Source: Streptomyces sp. ML-6
GTDB lineage: Bacteria; Actinomycetota; Actinomycetes; Streptomycetales; Streptomycetaceae
Reading direction: 5' to 3'
NCBI RefSeq assembly: GCF_030116705.1
Contig: NZ_JAOTIK010000001.1
Span: 1,569,001-1,633,000, forward strand
Length of the DNA: 64,000 nt
A program made the position numbers and the translations under genes. Shown piece after piece: positions 55,228 to 64,000 of the stretch; position 1 is the first letter of the stretch; each line of letters opens with the position of its first letter. The notes beneath the pieces were generated by a model that was not told the origin of the DNA, ran no database searches, and saw nothing but the letters and a program-made list of their open reading frames with translations.

Positions 55228-58187
55228 GTCGGCCTCCGGAGCGAGACGAGGTCGGCCAGCTCGCGGTCGCTGAGCTCGGTGAGCGCGGCCTCGCCGGTGC
55301 CGAGGACCGTCTCGGCCAGGGCCCGCTTCGCCTCCAGCAGTTCGCCGATCCGGTCCTCGACGGTGCCTTCCGCGATCAGCCGGTGCACCTGCACGGGCTG
55401 GGTCTGGCCGATGCGGTACGCCCGGTCCGTGGCCTGTTCCTCGACGGCCGGGTTCCACCAGCGGTCGTAGTGGATGACGTGGGCGGCCCTGGTGAGGTTC
55501 AGCCCGGTGCCCGCCGCCTTGAGGGAGAGCAGGAAGACCGGGACCTCGCCGGACTGGAAGCGGTCCACCATCCGTTCCCGTTCGGCCACCGGCGTTCCGC
55601 CGTGCAGGAGTTGGGAGGGGACGGCGCGCGAGGTGAGGTGGGCGGAGAGGAGCCGGGCCATGGTCACGTACTGGGTGAAGACGAGGACGGAGCCGTTCTC
55701 GGCGAGGATCGTGTCGAGGAGTTCGTCGAGCAGGGCGAGCTTCCCCGACCGGTCGACGAGGCGGGTCGGCTCCTCCTTCAGGTACTGCGCCGGGTGGTTG
55801 CAGATCTGCTTGAGCGAGGCCAGCAGTTTCATGATCAGGCCGCGCCGGGCGATGCCCTCCGACGCCTCGATGAACGCCATCGTCTCGCGGACCGTCGCCT
55901 CGTAGAGCGTGGCCTGCTCGCGGGTGAGGAAGACGGGGTGGTCGGTCTCCGTCTTGGACGGCAGCTCGGGGGCGATCCCCGGGTCGGATTTCCTGCGGCG
56001 CAGCAGAAAGGGGCGCACCAGCCGGGCGAGCCGTTCGACGGCTTCGTCGTCCTCGGGCCCGGCGGCCGTACCGGTGTTCTCGACAGTGCGGGCGTAGCGG
56101 GCCCGGAACGCCCTGAGGGGGCCGAGCAGCCCGGGGGTGGTCCAGTCGAGCAGGGCCCACAGCTCGGAGAGGTTGTTCTCCACGGGGGTGCCGGTGAGGG
56201 CGACCCGGGCGGGGGCCGGGATGGTGCGCAGCGCCTTCGCCGTGGAGGAGTGCGGGTTCTTCACGTGCTGGGCCTCGTCGGCGACGATCATCCCCCAGCC
56301 GTGCTCGGCGAGCCGGGCGGCGCTCGACCGCATCGTGCCGTACGTGGTGAGGACGAAGCCGCCGTCGGTCCCGGTGAGCGTGCGGTCGGTGCCGTGGAAG
56401 CGGCGTACGGGGACGCCGGGGGCGAACCGGTTGATCTCCCGGTGCCAGTTGCCCAGCAGGGAGGCGGGGCAGATCACCAGGGTGGGCGAGGGGTGGGCGC
56501 GGCGCAGGTGCAGGGCGATGAGGGTGACCGTCTTGCCCAGGCCCATGTCGTCGGCGAGGCAGCCGCCGAGGCCGAGCGAGGTCATCCGGTCCAGCCAGGC
56601 GAGGCCGCGCAGTTGGTAGTCGCGGAGCGTGGCGTCGAGGCCGGGCGGCGGGGCGACGGCGGTGGCGTCGGCGGTGATGCGTTCCCGGAGCGCGGCGAGC
56701 GCCCCCACGGGCACCGCCTCGACCCGTTCGCCGTCGACCTCGGCACTGCCGGTCAGGGCCACGGCGAGGGCGTCGACCGGGTCGAGCAGTCCGAGCTCCC
56801 GCTTGCGCGCCTTGCGCACGAGGTCGGGGTCGACGACGACCCACCGGTCCCGCAGGCGCACCACCGGCCGGTGGGCCTCCGCGAGCAGGTCCATCTCCTT
56901 CTCGGTGAGCTGCTCGTCGCCCAGCGCCAACTGCCAGTCGAACGAGAAGAGGTGCTCGGCGTCGAAGAACGAGGTGCCGTCGGTGGCCGATCCGGGGGCG
57001 GGCCGTACGACGGCCGAGGCGGTGAGGGAACGGACCAGTTCCCTGGGCCAGTGGACGCCGACCCCGGCCGCCGCCAGCCGGGGCCCGGCGTCGCCGAGCA
57101 GTTCGTACAGCTCGTCCTCCCCGATGGCCAGGACGTCGGGCACGGGCTGGTCCAGCAGGCGCTCCAGCGGTGCCCAGACGCGGGCGGCGCGACGCAGGGC
57201 CAGCACGGCGTCGACCCTGGCCCGCGGGCCGAACGGCTCGCCCGCCCCGCCGTTCCACAGCGCGGCGGCGTCGGTGACGTGCGTGGGGTCGGCGAGGCTG
57301 TGCACCTGGACGACGGCCGCGGCGGCCCGCCGCGCCTCGTCGGGGCGGTCGTACGTGCCGGCCTGGGTGGGCGCGGCGACCGGAGTGGGCGCGGCGGCCT
57401 GGTCGTACGTGTCGGCCGGGGTGTGCGTGTCGAAGAGTTCGTACGCCGAGAGGTCCAGGCGCAGCGAGATCCGTACCCCCGCGTCGAACCCGGACGCGAC
57501 CTCGACCGCCCAGTCCCGGGCGTCCGGCAGGTGCTGGGCCTCGCGGGCCGCGAAGGGCGCCCCCATCGCGTGCGCCGCGGCGGGCGTACGGGGCAGGGTG
57601 TCGGCGACCGCGTCGAGGAACGCCCCGATCAGCCACTCGGGGTCGGGGACCCGGAGCGGTGTGCGGTCCGGGAGCGGGACGGCATGGCCCTCGGGCGGCA
57701 GGGCAGCGGCGATCGCCCGGAGGTGCGCGATGTCCTCGGCGTCGCGCGGTCCGGCCCGCCAGGCGTCGTGGTCGTCGCCCGTCAGACCGGGGAGCAGTCT
57801 GCCGCGCGCCACCAGGTTGAGCGCCTGGAGCGCGGCGGCGCCCCAGCACCGCGTGGCGGCGTGGGCGGACTCCTGGTACCGGCCCCGGACCAGCAGCGGC
57901 AGGACGTCGGCCACGGGCAGCAGGACGGCGGGCACCGTGTGCCGCCGGACGTCGTCCTGCGGGCCCTCCCTGCGGACGACGGCGATCTCGGACGCGCTCG
58001 GGGCGGGCGCCGGGCTTCCGGGCTCCGCGGGAGGTCCGCAGACGTCGCCCGGCTCCGGGAGCGACCCCCCGTCCGGATCCCAGAAGGCGACGCGACCGTC
58101 CCTCGGCAACGAGGCGGGCAGGAACACCGCGGCACACCGCAGGAGACGGACGACGGAGCCGTCCTGACGGCTTCGTGGCGTGGCCAT
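55224..58187 (-). CDS. SNF2/HepA-type DEAD-like helicase
   Basis: 987 residues. The N-terminal half is a family-specific region. The C-terminal half is the SWI2/SNF2 ATPase: RDYQLRGLAWLDRM, ADDMGLGKTVTLIAL (motif I), VADEAQHVKNP (motif II as DEAQ), LTGTPVENNLSELWAL (III), LVFTQYVTMARLL, LLSLKAAGTGLNLT (V) and DRAYRIGQTQPV (VI). ATG at 58187 with a strong GGGAGGGA site. A double-stranded DNA translocase that could remodel nucleoprotein or stalled polymerase. Translationally coupled to the SWIM protein. Confidence 0.93.
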   Translation of the reverse strand: MATPRSRQDGSVVRLLRCAAVFLPASLPRDGRVAFWDPDGGSLPEPGDVCGPPAEPGSPAPAPSASEIAVVRREGPQDDVRRHTVPAVLLPVADVLPLLVRGRYQESAHAATRCWGAAALQALNLVARGRLLPGLTGDDHDAWRAGPRDAEDIAHLRAIAAALPPEGHAVPLPDRTPLRVPDPEWLIGAFLDAVADTLPRTPAAAHAMGAPFAAREAQHLPDARDWAVEVASGFDAGVRISLRLDLSAYELFDTHTPADTYDQAAAPTPVAAPTQAGTYDRPDEARRAAAAVVQVHSLADPTHVTDAAALWNGGAGEPFGPRARVDAVLALRRAARVWAPLERLLDQPVPDVLAIGEDELYELLGDAGPRLAAAGVGVHWPRELVRSLTASAVVRPAPGSATDGTSFFDAEHLFSFDWQLALGDEQLTEKEMDLLAEAHRPVVRLRDRWVVVDPDLVRKARKRELGLLDPVDALAVALTGSAEVDGERVEAVPVGALAALRERITADATAVAPPPGLDATLRDYQLRGLAWLDRMTSLGLGGCLADDMGLGKTVTLIALHLRRAHPSPTLVICPASLLGNWHREINRFAPGVPVRRFHGTDRTLTGTDGGFVLTTYGTMRSSAARLAEHGWGMIVADEAQHVKNPHSSTAKALRTIPAPARVALTGTPVENNLSELWALLDWTTPGLLGPLRAFRARYARTVENTGTAAGPEDDEAVERLARLVRPFLLRRRKSDPGIAPELPSKTETDHPVFLTREQATLYEATVRETMAFIEASEGIARRGLIMKLLASLKQICNHPAQYLKEEPTRLVDRSGKLALLDELLDTILAENGSVLVFTQYVTMARLLSAHLTSRAVPSQLLHGGTPVAERERMVDRFQSGEVPVFLLSLKAAGTGLNLTRAAHVIHYDRWWNPAVEEQATDRAYRIGQTQPVQVHRLIAEGTVEDRIGELLEAKRALAETVLGTGEAALTELSDRELADLVSLRRPT

Positions 58188-58387
58188 CCGGTCCCTCCCC
58201 TTCCCGCTCCGACGCTCGTGGGCACCTTGATCCTTACGACTCCTGCCGAGTCTAGGCGGGGGGTATGACAACCGGCCGCGCACCCACGTTTCAGCAGGTC
58301 AACAGCCATATGGCTCGTAACGGTCCGACTCGCCCGGAGCAGGCCGCAGCACCGGGAAACGGGAGAAGCGGAACAGGGCCATCCGGC

Positions 58388-58418
58388 GGCTCGGCACTTC
58401 GACGCCCAGTGCCGGGCC
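58388..58418 (-). terminator. Hairpin terminator after the SPFH gene
   Basis: 11-bp stem with one G-T wobble (58388-58398 with 58408-58418), 9-base loop, ending 3 bases past the stop codon. Confidence 0.72.
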
Positions 58419-58420
58419 GC

Positions 58421-59401
58421 TCAGTGCCGGGCCAACGGCTCCGAACGGGCGGGCGGCGCGGGAACGGCCGACGACTGCTGCGGCTGCTGCTGTTGCAGCG
58501 GTTCCCGTGACTGTTGCTGCTGCTGTTGCTGCGACTGCTGGGGTTGCGGCCGTTGCCGCTCCTGCGGCGGCGACACCTGTTGCGGTGCGGACTGCTGCGA
58601 CGGCGACACCTGCTGTGGTGCGGACTGCTCCGGTGCGGACTGCTGCTGCGCCCGTTCCAGGAAGCGGAGCAGCTCCACCGGGAACGGCAGCACCAGCGTG
58701 GAGTTCTTCTCCGCCGCCACCGCCACCACCGTCTGCAGCAGGCGCAGTTGGAGCGCGGCCGGCTGGGCGGACATCTCCCCCGCCGCCTCGGCGAGCTTCT
58801 TCGATGCCTGGAGCTCGGCGTCCGCGTTGATGACCCGGGCCCGCCGCTCACGATCGGCCTCGGCCTGGCGCGCCATGGAGCGCTTCATCGTCTCCGGGAG
58901 CGAGACGTCCTTGATCTCCACCCGGTCGATCTGCACGCCCCAGCCGACCGCGGGGCTGTCGATCATCAGCTCGAGCCCCTCGTTCAGCTTCTCCCGGTTG
59001 GACAGCAGGTCGTCCAGGTCGCTCTTGCCGATGATCGACCGCAGCGAGGTCTGCGCCATCTGCGACACCGCGAACCGGTAGTCCTCCACCTGGATCACGG
59101 CGCTCGCCGCGTCGACGACCTTGAAGTAGATGACGGCGTCCACCCGTACCGTCACGTTGTCCCGGGTGATCCCGTCCTGGGCGGGCACCGGCATCGTCAC
59201 GATCTGCATGTTGACCTTGCGCATCCGGTCGACGCCGGGGACCACCATGGTGAAGCCGGGCCCGCGCACCTCGTCACGCAGCCTGCCCAGCCGCAGCACG
59301 ACGCCCCGCTCGTACTGCTTGACGATCTTGGCGGCCGCCGCCAGGTAGAGCGTGCCCACCGAGGCCGCCGCCACCAGCGCGATTACGAGATCCTGGACCA
59401 T
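58421..59401 (-). CDS. SPFH/band-7 membrane protein (slipin/stomatin-like)
   Basis: 326 residues. One N-terminal membrane helix (LVIALVAAASVGTLYLAAA) then the SPFH domain: YERGVVLRLGRL, GPGFTMVVPGVDRM, TVRVDAVIYFKV and ISRVEIKDVSLPETMKR-like end (read VGWGVQIDRVEIKDVSLPE). A coiled helix AEADRERRARVINADAELQ follows. The last 65 residues are Gln/Ser/Pro repeats. Such proteins form membrane microdomain scaffolds. ATG at 59401 with AGGGGG upstream. No NfeD-type partner gene adjoins it. Confidence 0.9.
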   Translation of the reverse strand: MVQDLVIALVAAASVGTLYLAAAAKIVKQYERGVVLRLGRLRDEVRGPGFTMVVPGVDRMRKVNMQIVTMPVPAQDGITRDNVTVRVDAVIYFKVVDAASAVIQVEDYRFAVSQMAQTSLRSIIGKSDLDDLLSNREKLNEGLELMIDSPAVGWGVQIDRVEIKDVSLPETMKRSMARQAEADRERRARVINADAELQASKKLAEAAGEMSAQPAALQLRLLQTVVAVAAEKNSTLVLPFPVELLRFLERAQQQSAPEQSAPQQVSPSQQSAPQQVSPPQERQRPQPQQSQQQQQQQSREPLQQQQPQQSSAVPAPPARSEPLARH

Positions 59402-59667
59402 GACGGCCCCCTGAAGGACGGAAACAATCTGAGCCGAGCGGGTCATCCGCTATTACCACGGTATGCCCAATATCAACCGATATGAACATGGCTCGGGCCT
59501 CCCTCGTCGCGGCTGTAGCCCGCCCGGCCGCGCACCGGGTGCCGGGCCCGCGGGGACCGGGCAGGGTGACCAGCGTCAGCACGTACTCCGTGGCACACGC
59601 GGCCCCGTCACCCACGCGGCACCGGTGCCGACGGACCAGCCCGGACGAGACAGACGAGGACCCGCCC

Positions 59668-60015
59668 ATGCCCTTGACCGATCACCGACGCCGCCGCCTC
59701 GGCATCGCCGCAGGGACCGCGCTCCTGACCCTCACCGTCGCCGGCTGCTCCGGCCTCGGCCGGACCGCGGTCGGGCCGGTCGTCTACACGACCCAGCGGG
59801 ACGTCGACATCGCGGTGAACAGCCCGTTGGTGAGGGGCTGCCACCGCCTCGCCCCCTCGGGCGCCAAGGCCGTGTTCAACAACACCCTGATCGACATCGT
59901 CCTGTACCGCACCTTCGACTGCACCGGCCCGGGCACGACGTACCTCGCGACCGGCCTCAGCGACTTCAATCCCCCCAGGGTCCAGCCCTGGCGCAGCTTC
60001 AGCACCATCCACTGA
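59668..60015 (+). CDS. Small secreted lipoprotein
   Basis: 115 residues. Signal peptide with lipobox TVAGC (Cys27). The mature 88 residues are unfamiliar and contain two further cysteines (GCHRLAPSGAK and TFDCTGPGTTY) that could form a disulfide. No domain recognised. ATG at 59668 with GAGGA upstream. Monocistronic, ending at a hairpin. Confidence 0.8.
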   Translation: MPLTDHRRRRLGIAAGTALLTLTVAGCSGLGRTAVGPVVYTTQRDVDIAVNSPLVRGCHRLAPSGAKAVFNNTLIDIVLYRTFDCTGPGTTYLATGLSDFNPPRVQPWRSFSTIH

Positions 60016-60060
60016 CCGCCCCGCCCGGCCCCCTCCGCGGCCGCTCCCCTCGCACCGCCC

Positions 60061-60090
60061 CGCCCGGCGCCGCTCCTCGCGCGCCGGGCG
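60061..60090. terminator. Bidirectional hairpin terminator
   Basis: Perfect 10-bp stem (60061-60070 with 60081-60090), 10-base loop, between convergent lipoprotein and PucR-type genes. Confidence 0.8.
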
Positions 60091-60135
60091 GCCCGCGTCG
60101 GGGTGACCCATGCCGGGCGGCCCGCGCCGGGCGGC

Positions 60136-61422
60136 TCACACCGAGCGGCGGGCGACCAGGGCCGCGCTGATGTGCTGGAGGTCGACCGGGCGGGCCGGGG
60201 AGAGGCCGGTGAGCCGGTCGATGCGGCGTATGCGGTAGTCCACGGTGTTGGGGTGGACGTGCAGGGCCGCGGCGGTGGCCCGCCGGTCCAGCCCCAGTTC
60301 GAGGTACGTCTCCAGGGTGCGCAGCAGATCCGGCTTCGCCTCCAGCGGTCCCAGCAGCCGGGCGAGCCCGCGCAGGGCCTCGCTGGGCCGGCTGAGCTGG
60401 TATTCGAGCAGGACGTCGGCCAACCGGTACAGGCCGGGGGGCCGGCCGGTGCGGGCGACCAGGTCGACGATCTCGGCGTTGCGCGCCACCGCGGCCGGCA
60501 CCTCCTCCGGTTCGGCGGTCTCCGCGGCGGCGGTGACCGGGACGCCCGCCGCGCGGGCCGCCTCCTCGATCAGCGCGCACAGCCCGTCCGGCCCGCGCCA
60601 CGGCGGCGGCGCATCGGCGACCGGCAGCAGCACCGTGCCGCCGGAGGTGTCGAGGGCGGTGAGCGTCGGCGTACCGGCGAAGTGGTCGAGGACCGTGCGG
60701 ACGCGACGGATCTTGCGCCGGGCCGCGATGCCGGATCCCGGGCCCGGTGACTGGCTCGACTCGTCGGGGTGCGGGGCCAGCGCGAGCGTCATCGTGAGGT
60801 AGCGGGCGGCCGGGCGCAGTCCGGTGCGGTGGGCGAAGCGGTCCAGGGGCTCCCCGGTCAGCAGGGCGGCCATCAGGGCGTGCCGGCCGCCGTGCTCCTG
60901 GCTGTCGAGGATCTGCCGGGCCTCCAGGTACGCGCTGCTGACGGCGGAGGTCAGCTGCCGCTGGAGGACCATGATGCGGTCCATGACCTCCAGGACGGTG
61001 GGGAGGTCGTCGGGCCGGGCCCCCTTCGCGGTCTCCTGCCAGCACATCGCCGTGCCGAGCTGGTAGGCGGTGAGGATCGCGTCCAGCGGCACGCCCTCCT
61101 CCGCGCGCTGGGCCGCCGAGTCCCGCTGCTGGGCGAGTTCGGCGTCCGTGGCGGGGCGGCGGTGCTCGACGACGTCCGCGAAGAGCCGCAGGTTGTGCTG
61201 GACGATGTCGGCGATGTCGCCGGAGATCTCCTCGTGCGGGAGCTCGGCGTAGACCGGCAGGTCGGCCAGCAGCCGTTCGACCACACGGACCGTCAGGGCC
61301 GGTACTCGGGCCCGCAGTTGGGCGGCCACCGGACGCCCCGCGATGGACAGCGGCCGGTCCCTCGGGCCCCTGAAGGCACTGTGGCCCCCCTCGACGACGG
61401 GTGGACGGTTGTCACGCGTCAC
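60136..61422 (-). CDS. PucR/CdaR-type transcriptional regulator
   Basis: 428 residues. A helical N-terminal sensing domain (LPHEEISGDIADIVQHNLRLF) and a middle domain are followed by the C-terminal PucR helix-turn-helix: TYLELGLDRRATAAALHVH then NTVDYRIRRIDRLTGL. The GTG at 61422 is preferred because GGGGGA lies 6 bases upstream; an ATG at 61482 would add 20 residues but has no ribosome site. Divergent from the SGNH esterase, which it may control. The near-palindrome TTGTCACGCGTCACAA lies over its own start. Confidence 0.85.
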   Translation of the reverse strand: MTRDNRPPVVEGGHSAFRGPRDRPLSIAGRPVAAQLRARVPALTVRVVERLLADLPVYAELPHEEISGDIADIVQHNLRLFADVVEHRRPATDAELAQQRDSAAQRAEEGVPLDAILTAYQLGTAMCWQETAKGARPDDLPTVLEVMDRIMVLQRQLTSAVSSAYLEARQILDSQEHGGRHALMAALLTGEPLDRFAHRTGLRPAARYLTMTLALAPHPDESSQSPGPGSGIAARRKIRRVRTVLDHFAGTPTLTALDTSGGTVLLPVADAPPPWRGPDGLCALIEEAARAAGVPVTAAAETAEPEEVPAAVARNAEIVDLVARTGRPPGLYRLADVLLEYQLSRPSEALRGLARLLGPLEAKPDLLRTLETYLELGLDRRATAAALHVHPNTVDYRIRRIDRLTGLSPARPVDLQHISAALVARRSV

Positions 61423-61537
61423 AAGTTCCCCCGCGGAAGTCTGCGTTACCCACCAGTTAAACGACGGCAGTCGAGTCTGCATGATGACCGGCGTCACGCG
61501 CCATGCCACGTCCCGCCCCCCACCGTCGGAGGATTTC

Positions 61538-62440
61538 GTGAACTTGCCGCAGAACAAAGGCTTCTGTCGTTTCGTCAGGACCGTCATGGGCTCGCTCGCC
61601 CTGGCCGGTCTGGCCATGGGGGCCGGCGCCGTCCCGGCGTCCGCCGCCGGTGCGGACGACACCATGTCCTATGTCGCGCTCGGCGACTCCATGGCGTCCG
61701 GACCGCTCGTCCCGGACATCACGGGACCGCTGGCCTGCGGCCGTTCGACGCACAACTACCCGCACGAGCTCGCCTCGCGCCTCGGTGCGTCACTGACCGA
61801 CGTCACGTGCAGCGGCGCCGCCTCCAAGCACATGACCGAGAAGCAGTCGCTGTCGCTGCTCGACATCCCGATGGGCTCGGCGCCGCCCCAGTTCGACGCG
61901 CTGCGCCCGGACACCGACCTGGTGACCCTGACCATCGGCGGCAACGACGCCGGGCTGGTCGGCATCGCGCAGAAGTGCACCACCCTCGACCCCAACGCCA
62001 CCCCGTGCAAGGAGAGGTACAACGAGGGCGGTGTGGACCAGGTGGGACAGCGCATCGCGGAGTTCGCGCCGAAGCTGGGCGTCGTCCTGGACACGATCCA
62101 CCAGCGCTCCCCGCAGGCCCGGGTGATCGTCACGGGGTACGGCCTGTACATCAAGCCCGGTGGCTGCTGGCCGCTGCAGCCGGTGCTCCCGGTGGACGCC
62201 GACTTCCTCCAGGGCAGCGTCGACCGGATGAACGCGGTGATCGCCGAGCAGAGCGCCGCGCACGGCGCCGAGTACATCGACCTCGCCACGCCCAGCAAGG
62301 GCCACGACTCCTGCCAGTCCCCGTCGGACAAGTGGGTCGAGGGCTACGTGCCGACCTCGCTCGCCGCCCCGCTGCACCCCAACCGCAACGGTGAGGCGAA
62401 CTACGCCGCCATCATCGGCGCCCACCTCCAGGGGAGCTGA
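61538..62440 (+). CDS. Secreted SGNH-family esterase/lipase
   Basis: 300 residues. Signal peptide of about 37 residues ending at ASA. The GDS block reads YVALGDSMASG with nucleophile Ser51; GGNDAGLV gives the block III Gly/Asn; the catalytic His lies in LHPNRNG near the C-terminus. Six or so cysteines, as in Streptomyces lipases with three disulfides. GTG at 61538 with GGAGGA six bases upstream. The next gene starts 6 bases on, so the two secreted hydrolases are co-expressed. Confidence 0.93.
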   Translation: MNLPQNKGFCRFVRTVMGSLALAGLAMGAGAVPASAAGADDTMSYVALGDSMASGPLVPDITGPLACGRSTHNYPHELASRLGASLTDVTCSGAASKHMTEKQSLSLLDIPMGSAPPQFDALRPDTDLVTLTIGGNDAGLVGIAQKCTTLDPNATPCKERYNEGGVDQVGQRIAEFAPKLGVVLDTIHQRSPQARVIVTGYGLYIKPGGCWPLQPVLPVDADFLQGSVDRMNAVIAEQSAAHGAEYIDLATPSKGHDSCQSPSDKWVEGYVPTSLAAPLHPNRNGEANYAAIIGAHLQGS

Positions 62441-62446
62441 CCGGCG

Positions 62447-64000
62447 TTGCGGCACCGATTGCTGCGCGGGCTGCTGGCGGCGGCGCTCGGCGCCGCCGTC
62501 CTGCTCGTCCCGGACGCCCCGGCGGCCCGTGCCGCCGGGGCGTCCGGGGCCAGCTGCGACCCACTGGCCCCCACCGAGTGCCTGCTGCCGTTCCCCAACG
62601 ACTGGTACACCCGGTCCGACCCCAGCACCGGCACCGGCCGCCGGGTCTCCTTCGGAGCCACCGCGCTGCCGCCCACCGCGACCGGCCGGAACATCGACCC
62701 GACGGCCTGGAACCGCTCCGACGGCTTCTCCCCCGGCTCGACCCTGATCGCACACGTCCCCGGCCTCGGCCCGGCGGCGACCGGCGCGGCCCCGCTCACC
62801 GACATCGGCCGCTCCCTGGCCCCGGACGCCCCCGTCGTGCTGCTGGACACCGGGACCGGCGAGCGGTGGCCGTACTGGGCCGAGCCCGACTCCAACGCCA
62901 CCGACCCCGCCCGCCGCGCCCTGCTGATCCATCCCGCGCGCAACTTCCGCGACGGCCACCACTACGCCGTCGCCCTGCGGAACCTCAAGGACGGGGCCGG
63001 GCGCACGATCCCGGCCGCCGCGCCGTTCGCCGCCGTCGCCGGGAAGCCACTGCCCGCCGGGCATCCGCTGCGCGCCCGGCAGCACCGGCTCCGCCCGGCG
63101 CTGAAGGCGCTGCACCGGGCCGGAGTGCGGTCCGAAGGGCTGTACCTCGCCTGGGACTTCACCGTCGCGAGCACCCGCAGTCTCACCGGTGACCTCTTCA
63201 CCATCCGCGACGACGCGTTCCGCCGGCTCGGTGGCCGCCCGCCCGCGTTCGACATCACCGACGTCACCGACTTCACCCCCGGACAGGACCCCCGGATCGC
63301 CCGCGAGGTGACCGGCCGGATCAGCGTGCCCGGCTATCTGGACCGGCCCGGCGGACCCCCCGGCTCCGTGCTGCACCGCGGCCCCGACGGCCTGCCCCGA
63401 CGACTCCCGGGCAGCACCGTGCTCGCCACGTTCCGCTGCGAGATACCGCGCTCCGCCTTCCGCACCCCCTCGCACCCCGCCCTCTACGGGCACGGCCTCC
63501 TCGGCCGCCGGGCCGAGGTCGGCGCGGGCAACGTCAAGGCGATGGCGGCGGAACACAACTTCACGTTCTGCGCGACGGACTGGATCGGGATGGCCCAGGA
63601 GGACGTTCCCGCGGTGCTCGGCGCGCTCGCCGACCCGAACCTCTTCCCCGCCGTGCCCGAACGCAGCGAGCAGGGCATGCTGAACGCCCTCCTCCTCGCC
63701 CGCGCCCTGATCCACACCGACGGCCTGACCACCGACGCGGCCTTCCGCGACGCGAACGGCCGGCCGCTCGTCGACGTCCGGCACGGCATCGGGTACGACG
63801 GCAACAGCCAGGGCGGAATCCTCGGCGGCGCCCTGCTGGCCGCCTCGCCCGACATCCGGCGCGGCGTCCTCGGCGTCACCGGCATGAACTACGGCCTGCT
63901 CCTCAACCGCAGCGTCGACTTCGCCCCGTTCCAGCAGGTCCTGGACCTCTCCTATCCGGACAAACTGCGCCAGCAGATCGTCCTCCAGCTGTTCCAGATG
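62447..64000 (+). CDS. Secreted alpha/beta hydrolase-like protein (3' end outside window)
   Basis: 518 residues seen, open to the window edge. TTG start at 62447 about 10 bases after GGGGAG within the esterase end. A signal peptide (LLAAALGAAVLLVPDAPAARA) is followed by CLLPFPNDWYTRSDPSTG, which resembles the N-terminus of bacterial virulence-factor-lipase-like proteins. YGHGLLGRRAEVG and the elbow YDGNSQGGILGG (Ser nucleophile in G-N-S-Q-G) support a hydrolase fold. Substrate unknown. Operonic with the SGNH esterase. Confidence 0.8.
   Translation, partial: MRHRLLRGLLAAALGAAVLLVPDAPAARAAGASGASCDPLAPTECLLPFPNDWYTRSDPSTGTGRRVSFGATALPPTATGRNIDPTAWNRSDGFSPGSTLIAHVPGLGPAATGAAPLTDIGRSLAPDAPVVLLDTGTGERWPYWAEPDSNATDPARRALLIHPARNFRDGHHYAVALRNLKDGAGRTIPAAAPFAAVAGKPLPAGHPLRARQHRLRPALKALHRAGVRSEGLYLAWDFTVASTRSLTGDLFTIRDDAFRRLGGRPPAFDITDVTDFTPGQDPRIAREVTGRISVPGYLDRPGGPPGSVLHRGPDGLPRRLPGSTVLATFRCEIPRSAFRTPSHPALYGHGLLGRRAEVGAGNVKAMAAEHNFTFCATDWIGMAQEDVPAVLGALADPNLFPAVPERSEQGMLNALLLARALIHTDGLTTDAAFRDANGRPLVDVRHGIGYDGNSQGGILGGALLAASPDIRRGVLGVTGMNYGLLLNRSVDFAPFQQVLDLSYPDKLRQQIVLQLFQM

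Noticed and set aside
53857..58137. A single 1426-codon minus-strand frame joining the helicase region and the SWIM gene
   Set aside because: Its first part is out of frame with the SNF2 motifs; the real helicase uses another frame and the SWIM gene has its own ATG at 55227.
58305..58314. GCCATATGGC palindrome before the SPFH terminator
   Set aside because: A lone 10-bp palindrome with no promoter elements or regulator beside it.

Overview
The window is a 64 kb piece of a high-GC actinobacterial chromosome, almost certainly a Streptomyces. The base composition, the dense in-frame GC-rich coding, the frequent GTG and TTG starts and the 4-base stop/start overlaps all point there, as do whiA, an RbpA-type RNA polymerase-binding protein, a mycothiol-dependent enzyme and an actinobacterial OpcA. 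Most of it is conserved core chromosome. I found no CRISPR array, no intact insertion sequence, no rRNA and no replication origin.

Layout. 1-2059: end of heme A synthase (ctaA) and the heme O synthase ctaB. 2354-8951: a pentose-phosphate operon on the plus strand, tkt-tal-zwf-opcA-pgl. 9048-12818: pgi on the minus strand with two membrane PH-domain proteins behind it. 12974-16881: an RbpA-family protein, secG, and the triose block gap, pgk, tpiA. 17154-22253: a tightly coupled minus-strand operon uvrC-rapZ-yvcK-like-whiA. 22368-25232: a secreted cysteine-protease-like protein with a membrane-anchored partner, and a helix-turn-helix protein. 25449-30730: a Rieske lipoprotein, uvrA, a mycothiol-type enzyme and a metallo-beta-lactamase-fold hydrolase. 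30791-33691: an apparently acquired patch (inactivated tyrosine recombinase tail, AraC regulator, alpha/beta hydrolase, membrane protein). 34041-40239: a tellurite-resistance-type group (TerC, a long TerD fusion, TerD) followed by uvrB. 40302-50403: MHYT protein, glycerophosphodiesterase, alkylguanine-DNA alkyltransferase, MFS exporter, cupin, pseudouridine catabolism (psuG-psuK), an uridine-kinase-like protein, HxlR regulator, aminotransferase. 50404-50907: a gene-free stretch with strong tRNA-like halves on the minus strand. 50908-64000: conserved hypotheticals, TetR regulator, an SNF2 helicase/SWIM-protein pair, an SPFH protein, a small lipoprotein, a PucR-type regulator, an SGNH esterase and a secreted hydrolase cut by the window end.

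Functionally the left third joins central carbon metabolism (pentose phosphate pathway, lower glycolysis, Pgi) to respiration (heme biosynthesis). The middle holds all three UvrABC excision-repair genes and an alkyltransferase. uvrB, uvrC and the alkyltransferase gene each carry, just before the start codon, the actinobacterial RecA-independent DNA-damage promoter motif. In the uvrC case the motif heads an operon that ends in the sporulation regulator whiA.

The least explained signals are three. The tRNA-like halves at 50590-50830 occur in 3'-half then 5'-half order. The integrase-marked patch is at 30791-33691. The structured leader of terC resembles a manganese riboswitch in a short core motif only.
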